Source: an uncultured Opitutales bacterium
Lineage (GTDB): Bacteria; Verrucomicrobiota; Verrucomicrobiia; Opitutales; Intestinicryptomonadaceae
Length of the DNA stretch: 64,000 bases
Reading direction: 5' to 3'
NCBI GenBank assembly: GCA_900545715.1
Contig: URAJ01000005.1
Span: forward strand, 1-64,000
Below, in pieces: positions 50,941-60,493 of the stretch. The notes under the pieces were generated by a model, which was given only the letters and a program-made list of their open reading frames with translations, was not told where the DNA came from and did not search any database. The translations under genes were made by a program, and so were the position numbers. The first letter of the stretch is position 1. Every line of letters starts with the position of its first letter.

Positions 50941-51666
50941 ATGGCGCAACCCCAAGCCTCAATTTTCCATATCGAATGCCCGCGCATCGGAACAGTGCGC
51001 GTCGCCGTCAGAAACTCCGCAAAATCGAGAAATTTTAGGCTTTGGGCGGATTCGCCAAATTCCGCCGTGCTCTCAAAACCCTACTACGCTTCCGTCAACG
51101 ATGCCTTGGAGTTCGCGCGCGCCAACGCCGAATGGCTCTCAAAAGCCTTAGAAAAATTTTCGCCCGCCATTGCGCTGTGTGAATATTTTGAAGATAATCC
51201 GCGCATTTTCGGCGAGGAAGGCGAAATTAAAGTATGGCTGAAGCCGTCAAGCTTAAACGAATTTTTTGTACAGGCAAAGGGGGAATTGGCAATAGTCTAT
51301 AAGGCAGGCGACAAGGCGGGATCGGTTGAAAGGGTGTTCAAAGATTTTGCGCGGGGGCTCGTGGAGCGGGAATGCGCAAGAATCTCGGCGGAAACGGGCC
51401 TTGGGTATTCAAGAATTTCCCTCAGGAACCAGAACAGCTGCTGGGGCTCGCGTTCGGCGACGGGCACGATGTCCTTTAACTGGCGGGTTGCGCTGCTGCC
51501 ATACAATCTAAGGCAATACGTATTCCATCACGAATTTGCCCATGTAAAATTTATGGACCACTCCACAGCCTTCTGGATATTCTTAAACCGCCTGATTCCG
51601 GGCGCCAAAAGGCTCGACTCCCAGCTGTCGAAAATCGGCGGGGAAATTTTCCGCGTCGGAAGGTGA
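50941..51666 (+). CDS. YgjP-like zinc metallopeptidase
   Basis: A 241-aa protein of the YgjP/DUF45 group (peptidase family M48-related). The zinc motif HEFAH is at residues 197-201, followed by a third ligand in FMDHSTAFW. The preceding strand SLRNQNSCWGSRSATGTMSFNWR is characteristic of this family. The role is probably protein quality control or peptidase activity; substrates are unknown. It lies directly after mazG. Confidence 0.9.
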   Translation: MAQPQASIFHIECPRIGTVRVAVRNSAKSRNFRLWADSPNSAVLSKPYYASVNDALEFARANAEWLSKALEKFSPAIALCEYFEDNPRIFGEEGEIKVWLKPSSLNEFFVQAKGELAIVYKAGDKAGSVERVFKDFARGLVERECARISAETGLGYSRISLRNQNSCWGSRSATGTMSFNWRVALLPYNLRQYVFHHEFAHVKFMDHSTAFWIFLNRLIPGAKRLDSQLSKIGGEIFRVGR

Positions 51667-51925
51667 TTTTTGCGCCTTTCCCGCGGCTCCAGCCTTTTCA
51701 TTATGAGTCGCCAGGGCTACGCTCGTCACAAGAAAAGCGCATGCCGAAAATCCCGCGGCAGCGTTTCGTAAAAAAATTTTACGGAAACTGTTTTCCGGGT
51801 TTAACCAATAGAAAAAAATATTATAATACTTCCTTAAATTTTAAAAATTAGCCGTGTTTCGCCAAGCTCTAAAACATTAAAAAAAACTCGACACTGTATA
51901 ATCCCAAGTTAAAATTTTTTTTGAT

Positions 51926-53149
51926 ATGACACGCATAAATTTATTCCGCATTGCCGCCGTATTTCTGCTTTTCGCTCCACTTTTCGCGCACGCCGAAAAA
52001 AAGCCCCCCATGAAGGCTTTCGCCGCAATAACAAGAGCCGGACCGAATCTCGATTTCATAGCAAAAGTTCCCATGAATACGGTGCTTGTCCCGAGCACTG
52101 CCGAACTCTATAAGAACGATGTGGCCTACTACCTCGCAAGCGCGGTGGCAGTCGTTGAAAACGACGGCGACGAATTTGAGCTTAAATATAAAATATACGC
52201 AGGCAAAGTCGGGGAACCTTTAAAAAAAGCCTATGAAGAAACTTTTAAGGGAAAGTTGGAAAACAAACAATTAATCGTCAATTTTCCGACTACTATCAAA
52301 TATATGTTTGAGGACTCGGACGAATACGGCGACTACGAATTTCGCCTTGAAGTCGAGAATCTGAAAACGGGTGAACGCGCCGAGGCAAAAACCCCGGTAA
52401 AGCTCGCGAAATGGGAAAAGCCAGAGCCGATTAAAGACGGGAAAGAATTAAGCAAGGCTATGGCGCAGTATAACTCGTCCTTCAACCCCAAAATAATATA
52501 CGCGATTTTTACGAGCCCGCACATGTCATACTCGGACAACAAGGGGAATTTTGCCTACGCCGTATATGGATTCACAAAAACCGCATTTACGCGTAATAAA
52601 TTTTTGCTTACAGAGCTCGAAAAGGATTTTCCGAAAGCCGACAAGATACAGCGAAAAAATACCATACAGCTTTTTGAAATGCTTGGAGAGGGATATAGGC
52701 TGAAAGGCCTCGATAAATCTGAGCAAGGCCTGCGGGACTCCATGTGGGACGTAGTCACCTCAATTCCCAAGACTGATTCCATTCCCGATTCCGGCGCAGC
52801 TCTCGATATTCTTTGGGGAGAATTTTTCGTAAGCGGCGAATGCGCCCCCATAGAAAAAATAATATTATGCGTCATAAATAATTCAGCCAACTGCATAAAA
52901 TTTTCGGAACTGATTTGCGCCGGAAAAAACGTTAAGGACGAAATGAGCGATATTGAATCATTCATGGGAGCCACCGCAATATCAGCATGCTGGAGCCTCC
53001 TTTCCAATTATAATACCAACCCTCTCGCAAAAAAATATATAAGCTGGTCGCTCAGCAAACTGCCCCAAGAGCGTCTGGGGGCTTTTAACTCCGCATTAAA
53101 TGCAACAACGAAATACCTGTCGCACGTGAGGCAAGAGAATAAAGAGTAG
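51926..53149 (+). CDS. Secreted protein of unknown function
   Basis: A 407-aa protein with a signal peptide (MTRINLFRIAAVFLLFAPLFAHA). Residues 25-170 are beta-rich, including KTPVKLAKWEKPEPI at the end, which suggests an Ig-like or lectin-like domain. The C-terminal half is helical with few Gly and no recognisable catalytic motif. It is a single-gene unit between the YgjP-like gene and tRNA-Tyr. I do not recognise a family. Confidence 0.7.
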   Translation: MTRINLFRIAAVFLLFAPLFAHAEKKPPMKAFAAITRAGPNLDFIAKVPMNTVLVPSTAELYKNDVAYYLASAVAVVENDGDEFELKYKIYAGKVGEPLKKAYEETFKGKLENKQLIVNFPTTIKYMFEDSDEYGDYEFRLEVENLKTGERAEAKTPVKLAKWEKPEPIKDGKELSKAMAQYNSSFNPKIIYAIFTSPHMSYSDNKGNFAYAVYGFTKTAFTRNKFLLTELEKDFPKADKIQRKNTIQLFEMLGEGYRLKGLDKSEQGLRDSMWDVVTSIPKTDSIPDSGAALDILWGEFFVSGECAPIEKIILCVINNSANCIKFSELICAGKNVKDEMSDIESFMGATAISACWSLLSNYNTNPLAKKYISWSLSKLPQERLGAFNSALNATTKYLSHVRQENKE

Positions 53150-53360
53150 CGCGCCAAAAGCCCTTTTTTACTTTTAGCAAAGCCGGAATTTCCGCACAGC
53201 GTGCGATTGCAACATTCGTTTTGCCGCCCATTGCGTTTATGCAAGCGCAACGGCGGCCGCGCGCCAACGCCGGACACCATTCCTCAGAGAGGCAACATCC
53301 ATCAAAATCGCAAAAAAAAGACTTATGGGAAATCCATAAGCCGCAAAAAAAATTACACAG

Positions 53361-53444
53361 TGGTAGGGACTGGATTCGAACCAGTGAACAGCAAAGCTGA
53401 ACGGATTTACAGTCCGCGCCCTTTAGCCACTTGGATACCCTACC
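53361..53444 (-). tRNA. tRNA-Tyr (GTA anticodon)
   Basis: On the minus strand GGTAGGG pairs with CCCTACC in the acceptor stem with an A discriminator. The anticodon loop has GTA in GGACTGTAAATCC, there is a long variable arm (CAGCTTTGCTG region) and a T loop TTCGAAT. The long arm and anticodon identify tRNA-Tyr. CCA is not encoded. The 53150-53360 and 53445-53592 flanks contain no gene. Confidence 0.96.
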
Positions 53445-53592
53445 ATCGTGTAAATTGAGTTTCAAAAATACATAACGGTGTTTGCCGCACAAGCTTTTTT
53501 TTCATTTTTTTTGGAAATTTTGCCCATCCCCGCCAAATTGGAGCCGAACGCGCCGGCTTACGCGGCAAACTGCCTCCGAGCAAATGGCAAAA

Positions 53593-55653
53593 CTATTTGC
53601 GCTCCATCAACAAGCCTTCGTACCCTGCGGGAATCAGTATCCGACCGTTCCAGAAGTCGGGAGTGTCGGGATTCCCCGATATTTTCGCCTTCCATATAAG
53701 TTTCGGATTTTTCTCGTCGGAGAAGTCCGCAAGCCATATGTCGCGGTTAATCCTATGGGTGAATGCGACGGTGTTCTTCCCGTCCCATGCGGGAAGCGCC
53801 GCAACTTTTTCGCCGCCGACCTTCACGCCTTTCCATTGGCTGCCGTCCGGATTTTCAGGGCAATTCGCCTCCAATAACACAGCCTCGCCGGCCCGATTCG
53901 TCCACAAAACCCTATCCTTAAAAACGCAGCAGCCGTTTGAAACACCGGGGTTATTCTTATAGCTCGCGTTTGCAGGCTTCGGCTTTTCGCCAGACAAGTC
54001 AAACCATTCAAAGCGGCTGTTTGCGTACGACATTCCCGCGTATTTTCCGCCTACGACATCGCCCGAAAAATACTTGTTCCACCCCGGGCATCCGCCCTTG
54101 TTGAACGCGACTTTCATATTTTTTAAATCCCGCGCGTCTATAAAAAATATGCCACTTTGCCTGTCGGTTGCCGCAATGAAATTTCCTTTCGGAACCCATA
54201 CCCACAAGACGAGCGACGAGGCCGCGCTCAATGATTTAAGCCTTCCAATCTCAGAAAAGTTTCCGGGGGATTTTATATCGTAAACCGCGAGTCCTTCCAT
54301 TCCTTCCGCGGCGTAAAGCCTGCCGTTTTTTACTTTAAGGTCGCCCGCAAATGGCATTTTCATCTGCGCGACCTTTTTAAACCCGGAATCCGAAAGCTTT
54401 AACGTCACAATCCCCTCCGAGCCGCATGCGGCGTACGCGTAGTCGCCGTCAATAGCGACGGCGCGCACTTGCACGCTTCTATCGGGCTTCCATGAGAAAA
54501 ACTTTTTGTTGTCGCTCGGATACTCCGCCCGAAACGCAACATTCTTCGGGAGAATCCCCTTCTTTTCAGTAGGCGCCTTCGCAGGCTTCGACTCGACCGC
54601 AAAAACCCCTCCTTTTAGAGCCGACAAATATACCACGCCGTCTCCGAGAGCAATCGAGCTTATCGGAACCGACGGGCTTTTCCCGTCGGCGGGCGGAACG
54701 GTAATCCGGCCTACTATCGAGGGGGATTTAACGTCGGATATATCAATCGCGTAAAGCCCATTGTAGGTGTCCGCGGCAAAAACTACATTGCCCGAGCAGC
54801 GGGGCGTCCAATAGTCGTTGCCTATCCTGTAGAATTTCGGAAATTTTATAGACGAAAGCTTTTTTGGGTTTGAGATGTCGGAAATATCGAATATTTCAAG
54901 TCCGTGCCCAAGCCCGAAGCGCTCCTCCTTCGTTTTTCCAAGAGTCTTTGAATGGTGGCCAGTAGAGGCGAATAGCAGATTCCCGCACAAGTCAATGCCG
55001 TCGCCATAGCCGTCCATTTGCGGTTTAGACACCACTTTTATATCAGCCATGTCGCGCGCGTCAAAAATCGTCACCTCCCCCGAATGCCACTCGCCGCTAA
55101 ACAAATAACCGTCGCGGTATTTCACAGACTGGGACTCCGGAGTTTTCACAATCCGGATGTGCTCCGGATTCGCCGGATCTGAAATGTCGATGAACTCGAC
55201 CCCGTTGTTTCGCTGTCCCAAAAAGGCAACGTCGCCCGCAACATCTATGCCAGTCGCAAGCTCTATGCAATCGTAGCGCGACAGAACTTTTGGCGATTTA
55301 GGATTGCGCGCGTCAACTATCCACAAGCCGCTCTCGCGCGCCGCCACATACGCAATTCCGTTCTGAACGGCAATCTGCCTGACATTTCCAAGTCCGCCGA
55401 TTTTCCCCAATACTTTCGGATCCATCGGCTCGGAAATATCGACCGTGTAGAGGTAGTGGGAGCTGCCTGCGTAAAGTATCTTGCCCTCTATGCAAAGAGC
55501 CATTGCGTTGGGGGCAATGCCTTCTATTTTTGCCGCTTTGCCGAACGCGTCCCCGCGCAAATTTTCAATTTTGATGCCGCCAGTCTCCGCAAAAATTGAG
55601 ACTGGCAAACACGCCACTAAAATAAAAAATATTCGGAGAATTATTTTTTCCAT
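53593..55653 (-). CDS. LVIVD-repeat beta-propeller protein
   Basis: A 686-aa exported protein: signal peptide (MEKIILRIFFILVACLPVSIFA) followed by repeated LVIVD modules, each ending in phrases such as YTVDISEPMDPKVLGKI, WIVDARNPKSPKVLSRY, EFIDISDPANPEH and YAIDISDVKSPSIV. There are about nine to ten such modules, in two blocks separated around residue 365-385. LVIVD repeats form beta-propellers on extracellular proteins and probably bind carbohydrates or partner proteins. No enzyme motif is visible. The Sel1-repeat lipoprotein gene is transcribed toward it from upstream. Confidence 0.9.
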   Translation of the reverse strand: MEKIILRIFFILVACLPVSIFAETGGIKIENLRGDAFGKAAKIEGIAPNAMALCIEGKILYAGSSHYLYTVDISEPMDPKVLGKIGGLGNVRQIAVQNGIAYVAARESGLWIVDARNPKSPKVLSRYDCIELATGIDVAGDVAFLGQRNNGVEFIDISDPANPEHIRIVKTPESQSVKYRDGYLFSGEWHSGEVTIFDARDMADIKVVSKPQMDGYGDGIDLCGNLLFASTGHHSKTLGKTKEERFGLGHGLEIFDISDISNPKKLSSIKFPKFYRIGNDYWTPRCSGNVVFAADTYNGLYAIDISDVKSPSIVGRITVPPADGKSPSVPISSIALGDGVVYLSALKGGVFAVESKPAKAPTEKKGILPKNVAFRAEYPSDNKKFFSWKPDRSVQVRAVAIDGDYAYAACGSEGIVTLKLSDSGFKKVAQMKMPFAGDLKVKNGRLYAAEGMEGLAVYDIKSPGNFSEIGRLKSLSAASSLVLWVWVPKGNFIAATDRQSGIFFIDARDLKNMKVAFNKGGCPGWNKYFSGDVVGGKYAGMSYANSRFEWFDLSGEKPKPANASYKNNPGVSNGCCVFKDRVLWTNRAGEAVLLEANCPENPDGSQWKGVKVGGEKVAALPAWDGKNTVAFTHRINRDIWLADFSDEKNPKLIWKAKISGNPDTPDFWNGRILIPAGYEGLLMERK

Positions 55654-55713
55654 GCCTATTGTTTCTTAAAAAATTTATTCTTTGTATAGCCTTATTTTCA
55701 TACAGATAATAAA

Positions 55714-55735
55714 TATGCCATAAAAATATGGCATA
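55714..55735. promoter_or_regulatory. Perfect palindrome between the Sel1 and LVIVD genes
   Basis: TATGCCATA-AAAA-TATGGCATA has perfect 9-bp arms with a 4-bp centre. It sits 60 bp upstream of the LVIVD start and 28 bp below the Sel1 stop. There is no T run, so it is more like an operator than a terminator. Confidence 0.4.
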
Positions 55736-55763
55736 CGCGGCCATAATCGGGCTTCTTAGGATT

Positions 55764-57368
55764 CTATTTATTGAAATTACCCTTGAAATATTCCTCGGCG
55801 AGCTTCTTTGCGCGCTCGATTTCCCCCTTGTCCATCTGTTTTTCCAATTCGGCAAGTTTGGAAGTTAAATCTTCCAATCCGTTTTTGACGCTCAGAAAAA
55901 TCCACGCATACCCAATTACATTGTCGCGCTTTTCCTGAATATAATACAGGCCTAAATTGCGTTGCGCATTCGCGTCCCCTTGTTCCGCAACCTTCCTATA
56001 CCATTTTGCAGCCTCCGCAAGATTCTTATCTACCCCCTCGCCTTTTTCATAACATACACCCAAATTATACTGCGCTTCCGCATTTCCCTGCTCCGCCGCC
56101 TTTTTAAACCACTTTATAGCTTCGACGATATCCTTCTCCATACCTTTACCAATATAATAATACCCTCCTAAAACGGACTGCGCTTTCGCATGCCCCTGCT
56201 CCGCCGCCTTCTTCTCCCACTTTGCAGACTCTGCTAAATTTTTCCCTACGCCTTCGCCTTTGTAATAGCATACACCTAAATTATGCTGCGCACTCGCATG
56301 TCCCTGCTCCGCTGCCTTCCTAAACCACTTCACAGCCTCGGACAAATTCTTTTCTATTCCGTCGCCTTTGTAATAGCTTACGCCTAAATTATACTGCGCT
56401 TCCGCATGCCCCTGCTCCGCCGCCTTCTTGTACCATTTTATCGCCTCAGAATGATTCTTCTCTACTCCCTCGCCTTTGTAATAGCTTACGCCTAAATTAT
56501 ACTGCGCTCTCGCATGTCCATGCTCCGCCGCCCTCTTGTACCACTTTATCGCTTCTACAAGATTCTTCTCTACCCCATCGCCATTTTCATAACATACACC
56601 TAAATTATATTGCGCTTCCGCATGCCCCTGCTCCGCACCCTTTCTAAACCACTTTATAGCTTCGACAATATCCTTCTCCACTCCTTTGCCATTATAATAA
56701 TATCCCCCTAAAACGGACTGCGCTTTCGCATGCCCCTGCTCCGCCGCTCTCTTGTACCACTTTGCAGACTCTGCTAAACTTTTCCCTACTCCTTCGCCTT
56801 TGTAATAGCATATGCCTAAATTAAACTGCGCACTCTCCTGCCCCTGCTCCGCCGCCTTCCTAAACCACTTTACAGCCTCTGTTAAATTTTTCTCAACTCC
56901 ATTGCCGTAATAATAATATATTCCCAATGCATACTGGGCGTCCGCATCCCCCTGCACTACGGCTTTTTTAATCCATTTTAGCGACTCCGATAAACTTTTT
57001 TCAATTCCATCGCCTTTAGCATAGCATATGCCTAAATTATATTGAGCTTCCGCATGTCCCTGCTCCGCCGCCTTCCTAAACCACTTTACAGCCTCGGAAT
57101 GATTCTTCTCAACCCCGTCTCCCGTGTAATAGCGTATTCCCAATTTATACTGCGCATCCGCATTATTTTGTTCAAAAAGTTTTTCGATCCGGTTTGCGGC
57201 CTCCGCAAAGTTCTTATACACTTCTTCGCTTTTTACGCAGCATTCTTCCGATATAAATTTAGCCTCGGCGTCCCCGCCGCTAACATTGTTCTTAATCACG
57301 GATTTATTAGCCCCGCAGGCAATAATAAACGCCGTAGAAAACAAAACCAATATTAACGACCTTTTCAT
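55764..57368 (-). CDS. Sel1-repeat lipoprotein
   Basis: A 534-aa protein with a lipoprotein signal (lipobox IIAC) and 11 full Sel1-like repeats plus one partial, each 36 residues with consensus AEAQYNLGVCYYKGEGV and EAIKWYKKAAEQGH. Sel1 repeats form helix-turn-helix solenoids that mediate protein-protein contact. Repeats 4-6 and 9-11 are near copies of each other, 540 bp apart, showing internal duplication. A C-terminal tail (residues 475-534) is unique, with KQMDKGEIERAKKLAEEYFKGN. The gene is upstream of the LVIVD gene on the same strand. Confidence 0.93.
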   Translation of the reverse strand: MKRSLILVLFSTAFIIACGANKSVIKNNVSGGDAEAKFISEECCVKSEEVYKNFAEAANRIEKLFEQNNADAQYKLGIRYYTGDGVEKNHSEAVKWFRKAAEQGHAEAQYNLGICYAKGDGIEKSLSESLKWIKKAVVQGDADAQYALGIYYYYGNGVEKNLTEAVKWFRKAAEQGQESAQFNLGICYYKGEGVGKSLAESAKWYKRAAEQGHAKAQSVLGGYYYNGKGVEKDIVEAIKWFRKGAEQGHAEAQYNLGVCYENGDGVEKNLVEAIKWYKRAAEHGHARAQYNLGVSYYKGEGVEKNHSEAIKWYKKAAEQGHAEAQYNLGVSYYKGDGIEKNLSEAVKWFRKAAEQGHASAQHNLGVCYYKGEGVGKNLAESAKWEKKAAEQGHAKAQSVLGGYYYIGKGMEKDIVEAIKWFKKAAEQGNAEAQYNLGVCYEKGEGVDKNLAEAAKWYRKVAEQGDANAQRNLGLYYIQEKRDNVIGYAWIFLSVKNGLEDLTSKLAELEKQMDKGEIERAKKLAEEYFKGNFNK

Positions 57369-57560
57369 ACAGCAATTATTACATAATATGGCTCAAATGT
57401 CGATTAAATTATATTATTTAAAATATAATAAAAAAAATAATCCGCACCGCATTTTATAAACTTTTCCCGACTTAAAAAAACAGCTAAATAGAGTTTCGCG
57501 GCTTGCCGTTTCTTTTTGAATTGAAAAACATAAGATTCCAATTACCTTATTCGTATAATT

Positions 57561-58616
57561 ATGAAAAATAAAACGGCTCTAATAACTGGAATAACTGGGC
57601 AAGACGGCTCGTATCTTGCGGAAATACTTCTGCAAAAAGGCTACGATGTCCACGGCATAATACGCCGCTCAAGCTCTTTCAACACCAACAGAATCGACCA
57701 CCTTTACAACGACGAATCCCTTAACGACAGGTTCTTCCTGCATTACGGGGATTTGACGGACTCCTCGAACCTAAACAGAATACTCGAAAAAACCCAGCCC
57801 GACGAAATCTACAATCTCGGCGCCCAAAGCCACGTCAAAGTGAGCTTTGAAGTTCCCGAGTACACCGCAGATGTTGACGCCGTCGCAACCCTGAGGTTTC
57901 TCGACGCAATAAAAGATATGGGGCTAACAAGGCAGGTAAGATTCTACCAAGCCTCCACCTCCGAGCTATTCGGGAAAGTCCAGGAAATTCCCCAAAAGGA
58001 GACAACGCCGTTCTATCCGCGCAGCCCCTATGCGGTAGCCAAGCAATACGCATACTGGATTGTCATAAACTACCGCGAAGCGTACGGCATATTCGCAAGC
58101 AACGGCATTCTTTTTAACCACGAATCCGAACGCCGCGGAGAAACTTTTGTCACGCGCAAAATCACAAGAGCCGCCGGAAGGATCAAGCTCGGGCTTCAAG
58201 ATAGGCTCGTACTCGGCAATATGGACTCCAAGCGCGACTGGGGATACGCTCCGGAATACGCCGAGGGCATGTGGAGAATCTTGCAGGCGCAGACCCCCGG
58301 GGAATACGTCTTAGCCACGAACGAAACCCACACCGTAAGGGAATTTACGGAGCTTGCTTTCGCGCGGCTGGGAATGGAAATTGAATGGGTCGGCAAAGAG
58401 GAGAACGAAAAGGGCATATGCAAAAAAACAGGAAAAATTCTCGTAGAGGTAAACCCGCGCTACTACCGCCCGACCGAAGTGGATTTTCTCCTCGGAGACC
58501 CATCAAAGGCAAAGAGGGAACTCGGCTGGGAACCCAAGACTACATTTAAGCGCCTCGTCGAGATAATGACAGACGCCGACTTCAAGCTCGCCGAGCGCGA
58601 GGCCGCCTTGAAATAG
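57561..58616 (+). CDS. gmd: GDP-mannose 4,6-dehydratase
   Basis: A 351-aa short-chain dehydrogenase-type enzyme making GDP-4-keto-6-deoxymannose. The dinucleotide motif is [15 protein letters not shown] and the active-site [10 protein letters not shown] follows later. The segment [21 protein letters not shown] is a Gmd signature. Length is normal. It precedes fcl by 4 bp, giving the two-step path to GDP-L-fucose. A TATAAT hexamer at 57554-57559 abuts the ATG and is too close to be a normal -10 element. Confidence 0.97.
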   Translation: MKNKTALITGITGQDGSYLAEILLQKGYDVHGIIRRSSSFNTNRIDHLYNDESLNDRFFLHYGDLTDSSNLNRILEKTQPDEIYNLGAQSHVKVSFEVPEYTADVDAVATLRFLDAIKDMGLTRQVRFYQASTSELFGKVQEIPQKETTPFYPRSPYAVAKQYAYWIVINYREAYGIFASNGILFNHESERRGETFVTRKITRAAGRIKLGLQDRLVLGNMDSKRDWGYAPEYAEGMWRILQAQTPGEYVLATNETHTVREFTELAFARLGMEIEWVGKEENEKGICKKTGKILVEVNPRYYRPTEVDFLLGDPSKAKRELGWEPKTTFKRLVEIMTDADFKLAEREAALK

Positions 58617-58620
58617 AGCA

Positions 58621-59571
58621 ATGAAAAAAACTGACAAGATATACGTTGCCGGCAACGGCGGAATGGTCGGCTCCGCAATAGAAAGAGCCTTGCGCCGCAA
58701 CGGCTATGACTGCGTTATAGGGCGCTCCCACAAGGAGCTCGACCTCACAAACCAAGCCCAGACGCTCGACTTCTTTGTGAAAGAGCGCCCGAAAGTAGCG
58801 GTAATCGCCGCGGCGAAAGTGGGCGGCATATACGCCAATGCGACCTTCCCGGCCGAATTTATAGAAATAAACTTGTCAATCGCGCTAAACACGATTACTG
58901 CCGCATATAAAGCCGGCGTCGAGCGCCTTCTATATTTGGGAAGCACTTGCATTTACCCGCGAATGGCCCCACAGCCGATTCCGGAGAGCGCCCTTCTAAC
59001 CGGACCTCTTGAAAAGACGAACGAAGCTTACGCCGTCGCAAAAATCGCAGGGCTGAAACTGTGCGAATTTTTTAGGAAGCAATACGGCGTATGCTACCAT
59101 AGCGCAATGCCGACAAACCTCTACGGCGAGGGCGACAACTACCACGAAAAAAATTCGCATGTGCTACCAGCGTTAATAAGGCGTTTCCACGAAGCAAAAG
59201 AAAAAAATCTCGATAAAGTCGAGCTCTGGGGAACAGGCTCTCCGCTTCGCGAATTTCTGCATGTTGACGACCTCGCAGACGCATGCCTTATGCTCCTTAA
59301 TCTCGACAATCCCCCGGATCTTGTGAATCTCGGAAGCGGCGAGGAAGTGAGCATTGCGGAACTCGCAAAAATTGTAGCCGAAACTGTAGGGTACAAGGGC
59401 GAAATAGTTCACGACCTCTCAAAGCCGGACGGCACTCCGCGCAAGCTGTGCGACACTTCCCTGCTGCGCTCTTTTGGCTGGAAGCCGAAGTACGACATCC
59501 GCTCGGGCGTTAAGGCGGCATACGGAAGTTTCCTGTCGGAGCTTGCGTCCGGGAAAATAAGAGGCATGTAA
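58621..59571 (+). CDS. fcl: GDP-L-fucose synthase
   Basis: A 316-aa epimerase/reductase that converts GDP-4-keto-6-deoxymannose to GDP-L-fucose. NADP motif [25 protein letters not shown] and YAVAKIAG are as in WcaG/Fcl. It forms a two-gene operon with gmd and is followed by a strong terminator 29 bp later. Fucosylation of capsule, O-antigen or glycoproteins would use the product; the glycosyltransferases are not in this window. Confidence 0.97.
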   Translation: MKKTDKIYVAGNGGMVGSAIERALRRNGYDCVIGRSHKELDLTNQAQTLDFFVKERPKVAVIAAAKVGGIYANATFPAEFIEINLSIALNTITAAYKAGVERLLYLGSTCIYPRMAPQPIPESALLTGPLEKTNEAYAVAKIAGLKLCEFFRKQYGVCYHSAMPTNLYGEGDNYHEKNSHVLPALIRRFHEAKEKNLDKVELWGTGSPLREFLHVDDLADACLMLLNLDNPPDLVNLGSGEEVSIAELAKIVAETVGYKGEIVHDLSKPDGTPRKLCDTSLLRSFGWKPKYDIRSGVKAAYGSFLSELASGKIRGM

Positions 59572-59600
59572 TAAATCCTTAAAGGCAACATCTCACAATA

Positions 59601-59630
59601 AAAAACTCCCGCAGACAACGGGAGTTTTTT
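59601..59630 (+). terminator. Terminator after fcl
   Basis: ACTCCCG and CGGGAGT form a 7-bp stem around CAGACAA, with six T after the stem. Confidence 0.92.
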
Positions 59631-59810
59631 CATTCATAGACAGGCAGTTGAGCATTTAAGCTAGCCCCCCTTACGCCAATTATGAAAATCATCACAATCG
59701 GTTCAGCAGGCGGTCTTGCGGCAATAAATAATTTGCGTATTTATATTTTAACTTAATGCAAATTTTATGCGGGCGCATTTTTCCGACGCATAAAATCCAT
59801 GGATAGATTA

Positions 59811-60068
59811 TCAATTATTTTTCCAAAAACCGCCGCTTCCGTCAGGAATTATACGTCCTTTCCCATTAGGAAGCCAATACCCCCCGTTGCCGTCCGACAT
59901 AATGCGGCCCTTGCCGTTCGGAAGCCAAAAACCGCCGCTTCCGTCCGACATTATACGGCCTTTGCCGTTCGGAAGCCAGTATCCGCCGTTGCCGTCCGAC
60001 TGGAAATGATTTCCGTAGGAAACAAGACACATAACGAATACAAGTATTGATAAAATTTTTGTCTTCAT
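59811..60068 (-). CDS. Small secreted protein of 17-residue repeats
   Basis: An 85-aa protein: signal peptide (MKTKILSILVFVMCLVSYGN) followed by three perfect-length repeats of consensus SDGNGGYWLPNGKGRIM and a fourth partial one ending PDGSGGFWKNN. Each 51-bp unit differs by one or two bases, so the array is recent or under conversion. Each repeat has a glycine-rich turn (DGxGG) followed by an aromatic pair and a second turn (PNGKG), suggesting two-strand beta hairpins. I know of no function for this repeat. The gene stands alone; 240 bp to the fcl stop and 425 bp to glgB are otherwise gene-free. Confidence 0.8.
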   Translation of the reverse strand: MKTKILSILVFVMCLVSYGNHFQSDGNGGYWLPNGKGRIMSDGSGGFWLPNGKGRIMSDGNGGYWLPNGKGRIIPDGSGGFWKNN

Positions 60069-60165
60069 ACTTAGTATAACGGATAATCAGAATAAAAGTT
60101 TCATTAATTATCGCCCACTGCTTTTAGAAAGTTTAAGCCTATTTTTTTACGTGTGCCCCCGCTCT

Positions 60166-60300
60166 ATTCGCGCGCAATTTTTCTTACGCTAGCTACCACC
60201 AACATTCGCGCACAATTTTTTCTTGCATCAACCTGAACCATTCGCGCGAATTTTTTTCTTATTATAAACCTAAACTATTCGCGCACAATTTATTACAATT
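60166..60300. repeat. Four-copy ~37-bp direct repeat array
   Basis: Units start at 60166, 60204, 60240 and 60277 (periods 38, 36 and 37). Each begins ATTCGCGC followed by A/G, CAATTTTTTCTT, then a spacer ending in an AACC-like motif. The last unit is partial. The array lies in a 425-bp gene-free stretch between the repeat peptide gene and the glgB 3' end. Repeats are too short and spacers too similar for a CRISPR; iteron-like protein-binding or local slippage are the alternatives. Confidence 0.6.
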
Positions 60301-60493
60301 ATAAAAAAAACGTGCCTTGCAAGGGATATTTTTACGAGAGTTCGGTCTTATTATTTTTAGTTGCCTGCGGAAGTTTTGCGTGCGCTTTATGCAGTCGCAA
60401 GATAGCGTACATTAAATACATACGCACTCCAACACCCATGCGGCATTTGTCCGCCGGCATATTCTCAACACACGAAAAAAATTTTGACAGGCT

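Noticed and set aside
60166..60300. Possible CRISPR array
   Set aside because: Repeat cores are about 20 bp, spacers are short and similar to each other, and no cas genes are in the window.
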